From Candidatus Hydrogenedentota bacterium (GTDB taxonomy: Bacteria; Hydrogenedentota; Hydrogenedentia; Hydrogenedentales; Hydrogenedentaceae), in contig JAOAHN010000013.1 in the NCBI GenBank assembly GCA_026415215.1, positions 1 through 43,120 of the forward strand: a DNA stretch of 43,120 nucleotides. Direction: 5' to 3'. This document shows positions 41,906-43,120 of the stretch, in pieces. The notes below the pieces were generated by a model. The model made no database searches, was not told where the DNA came from, and saw nothing but the letters and a program-made list of their open reading frames with translations. A program made the translations under genes and the position numbers. The first letter of the stretch is position 1. The number at the start of each line of letters is the position of its first letter.

Positions 41906-42838
41906 ATGAAAAAAGCAAAGAGAAAAAACACGAAAGCCACACACGGCCCAAAAATTTTAGATGGTAAAAAGATTGGAGAAGAGATAAAAGCTGAACTTAA
42001 AGTAAAGATCGAAGAGCTGAAAGAGAAAGGTGTAGTTCCCGGACTTGCAGTAGTTTTAGTAGGAGACAATCCTGCAAGTAAAGTCTATGTAAGTAATAAA
42101 AGAAAGACCTGTGAAGAATTGGGAATTCGTTCGTTTGCTTATGACCTGCCTAAAACAACTACTGAAGATGAGCTTATTACTCTAATCAAAGAGCTTAACG
42201 CTAACCCAGAAGTTCATGGCATACTTGTCCAAAGCCCAATTGAAGGCAGAGACATAGATGAGGATAAAATTATAGAGTTGATAGAACCTAACAAAGATGT
42301 GGATGGATTTCATCCCATAAATAAGGGTCGCCTACTGAACGGGCAAGATTGTTTTGTGGCATGCACCCCCGCGGGCATTGTCGAACTTCTAATTCGATAT
42401 GGCTACCGTCCCGAAGGAAAACATGTAGTTATTGTAGGCAGGTCAAATATCGTTGGGAAGCCATTAGCCACTTTACTGGTCCAAAAATCAGAATGGGGAA
42501 ATGCTACCGTAACAGTATGTCACACTCGAACTCGGAATCTCTCTACAATTACTAAAAGTGCAGATATTCTTGTGGCAGCAATTGGCCAGCCTGAATTTAT
42601 TACTGGAAGGATGGTGAAGGAGGGTTGTGTAGTGGTAGATGTGGGTGTAAATCGTGTTGAGGACCCTTCAAGAAAGTCTGGATACAGATTGGTTGGGGAT
42701 GTTCATTTTGATAGTGTGGCTAAGAAAGCCCGTGCAATTACACCTGTTCCGGGTGGGGTAGGTCCGATGACGATTGCGATGTTGATGAAAAACACGGTGA
42801 AATCTGCTGAAAAATATTTGCTCTCCAGAGAAAAGTGA
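41906..42838 (+). CDS. folD: Bifunctional methylene-THF dehydrogenase/cyclohydrolase FolD
   Basis: Oxidises 5,10-methylene-THF to methenyl-THF and hydrolyses it to 10-formyl-THF, the step after the glycine cleavage system. It is 310 residues, with a basic N-terminal extension (KKAKRKNTKATHG) of about 15 residues ahead of ILDGKKIGEEI. Active-site Tyr and Lys are in SKVYVSNKRKTCEE; VHGILVQSPIEG differs by Ser from the common QLP; KDVDGFHP and the NADP site GRSNIVGKPLATLL are intact, as is ITPVPGGVGPMTIAML. GGAGG lies eight bases before the ATG. Its 10-formyl-THF product is what ZMP reports on, so the riboswitch closes a feedback loop. Confidence 0.96.
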   Translation: MKKAKRKNTKATHGPKILDGKKIGEEIKAELKVKIEELKEKGVVPGLAVVLVGDNPASKVYVSNKRKTCEELGIRSFAYDLPKTTTEDELITLIKELNANPEVHGILVQSPIEGRDIDEDKIIELIEPNKDVDGFHPINKGRLLNGQDCFVACTPAGIVELLIRYGYRPEGKHVVIVGRSNIVGKPLATLLVQKSEWGNATVTVCHTRTRNLSTITKSADILVAAIGQPEFITGRMVKEGCVVVDVGVNRVEDPSRKSGYRLVGDVHFDSVAKKARAITPVPGGVGPMTIAMLMKNTVKSAEKYLLSREK

Positions 42839-43120
42839 TTGAAGTAATAAAATTTAGCTATTTTGGAAAAATAGAAGAATTCAGGTATACACAAAAATTT
42901 AAGAAGATAATATATTATTCAACATAGAGCTCCCTTCTATACATCTACCTATCTATAAACCGTTAAATGGGGAGAGGAAAAAGAAGCAATTACATTTTAA
43001 TTAGGTAATTTCCAACCAGAAGGGTAAAATCAGAAAGGATATAAGACACTTTCATTTTTTCTCACATTTAACCTCTAAAAATTAGATATACCCCCTTAAT
43101 ATCTCTTCTTTAAGCTTCTC
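42839..43120. other. AT-rich tail of the window, no gene seen
   Basis: About 280 bases after folD with no supported frame. A small AT-rich hairpin (CTATTTT/AAAATAG, 42858-42874) follows the stop but has no T-tract, so it is not called as a terminator. The rest may be a leader or gap before the next gene outside the window. Confidence 0.5.

Noticed and set aside
42858-42874. Hairpin after folD as operon terminator
   Set aside because: Seven mostly A-T pairs and no downstream T run; stability would be low.
1-43120. CRISPR array, tRNA, IS element or prophage
   Set aside because: No spaced direct repeats, cloverleaf with TTCGANTC-type loop, transposase motif or phage gene was seen; all long frames match cellular families or are described above.

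Overview
The window (43.1 kb, AT-rich, roughly 40% G+C by eye) reads as one dense stretch of chromosome from a diderm, Gram-negative-type bacterium. An outer membrane is implied by YdbH and YnbE/YdbL homologues, an MsbA-like exporter and probable lipoproteins. There are no tRNA or rRNA genes, IS elements, phage genes or CRISPR arrays. The long SRP RNA with an Alu domain, the Tat-exported Gfo/Idh/MocA enzyme, the PL22-like propeller, the C45 hydrolase and the system II (ResB/CcsA) cytochrome c machinery together resemble uncultured lineages around Planctomycetes, Hydrogenedentes or Sumerlaeota. That placement is an impression, not a result.

Layout. 1-3217 (minus): a system II cytochrome c maturation operon (lipoprotein, resB, and ccsA cut by the window edge). 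3313-4869: an orphan B12-binding radical SAM protein. 5345-7540: a consensus promoter, the SRP RNA and dnaX; dnaX carries a nine-A run that could yield a short gamma form. 7577-8566: a nitronate monooxygenase. 8603-14998: an envelope block, with an MsbA-like exporter overlapping a lipoprotein gene, facing a ydbH - ynbE/ydbL pair. 15064-17550: a hybrid sensor kinase. 17637-22980: sufBCDSU for Fe-S cluster assembly, closed by a hairpin shared with a convergent Tat-exported Gfo/Idh/MocA gene (23035-24279).

24442-34463 is a tightly packed seven-gene run: a GmhA-like SIS isomerase, an inositol-monophosphatase-family enzyme, a YhcH-family protein, UDP-glucuronate decarboxylase, AddB, AddA and a zinc-ribbon protein. 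It joins sugar metabolism to double-strand break repair. 34568-37135 holds a secreted C45-family hydrolase and a convergent PL22-like propeller protein.

37256-42838 is a one-carbon operon: consensus promoter, ZTP riboswitch, then gcvT, gcvH, gcvPA, gcvPB and folD. It makes methylene-THF from glycine and converts it onward to formyl-THF, under a riboswitch that senses shortage of formyl-THF through ZMP/ZTP.

Most of the window is recognisable core metabolism. The parts most worth a second look are the dnaX slippage site, the alternative helices between the ZTP aptamer and the TTG start of gcvT, the fused YnbE-YdbL protein beside YdbH, the MsbA-like exporter with a large external loop and an overlapping lipoprotein gene, and the sugar-plus-AddAB gene run.
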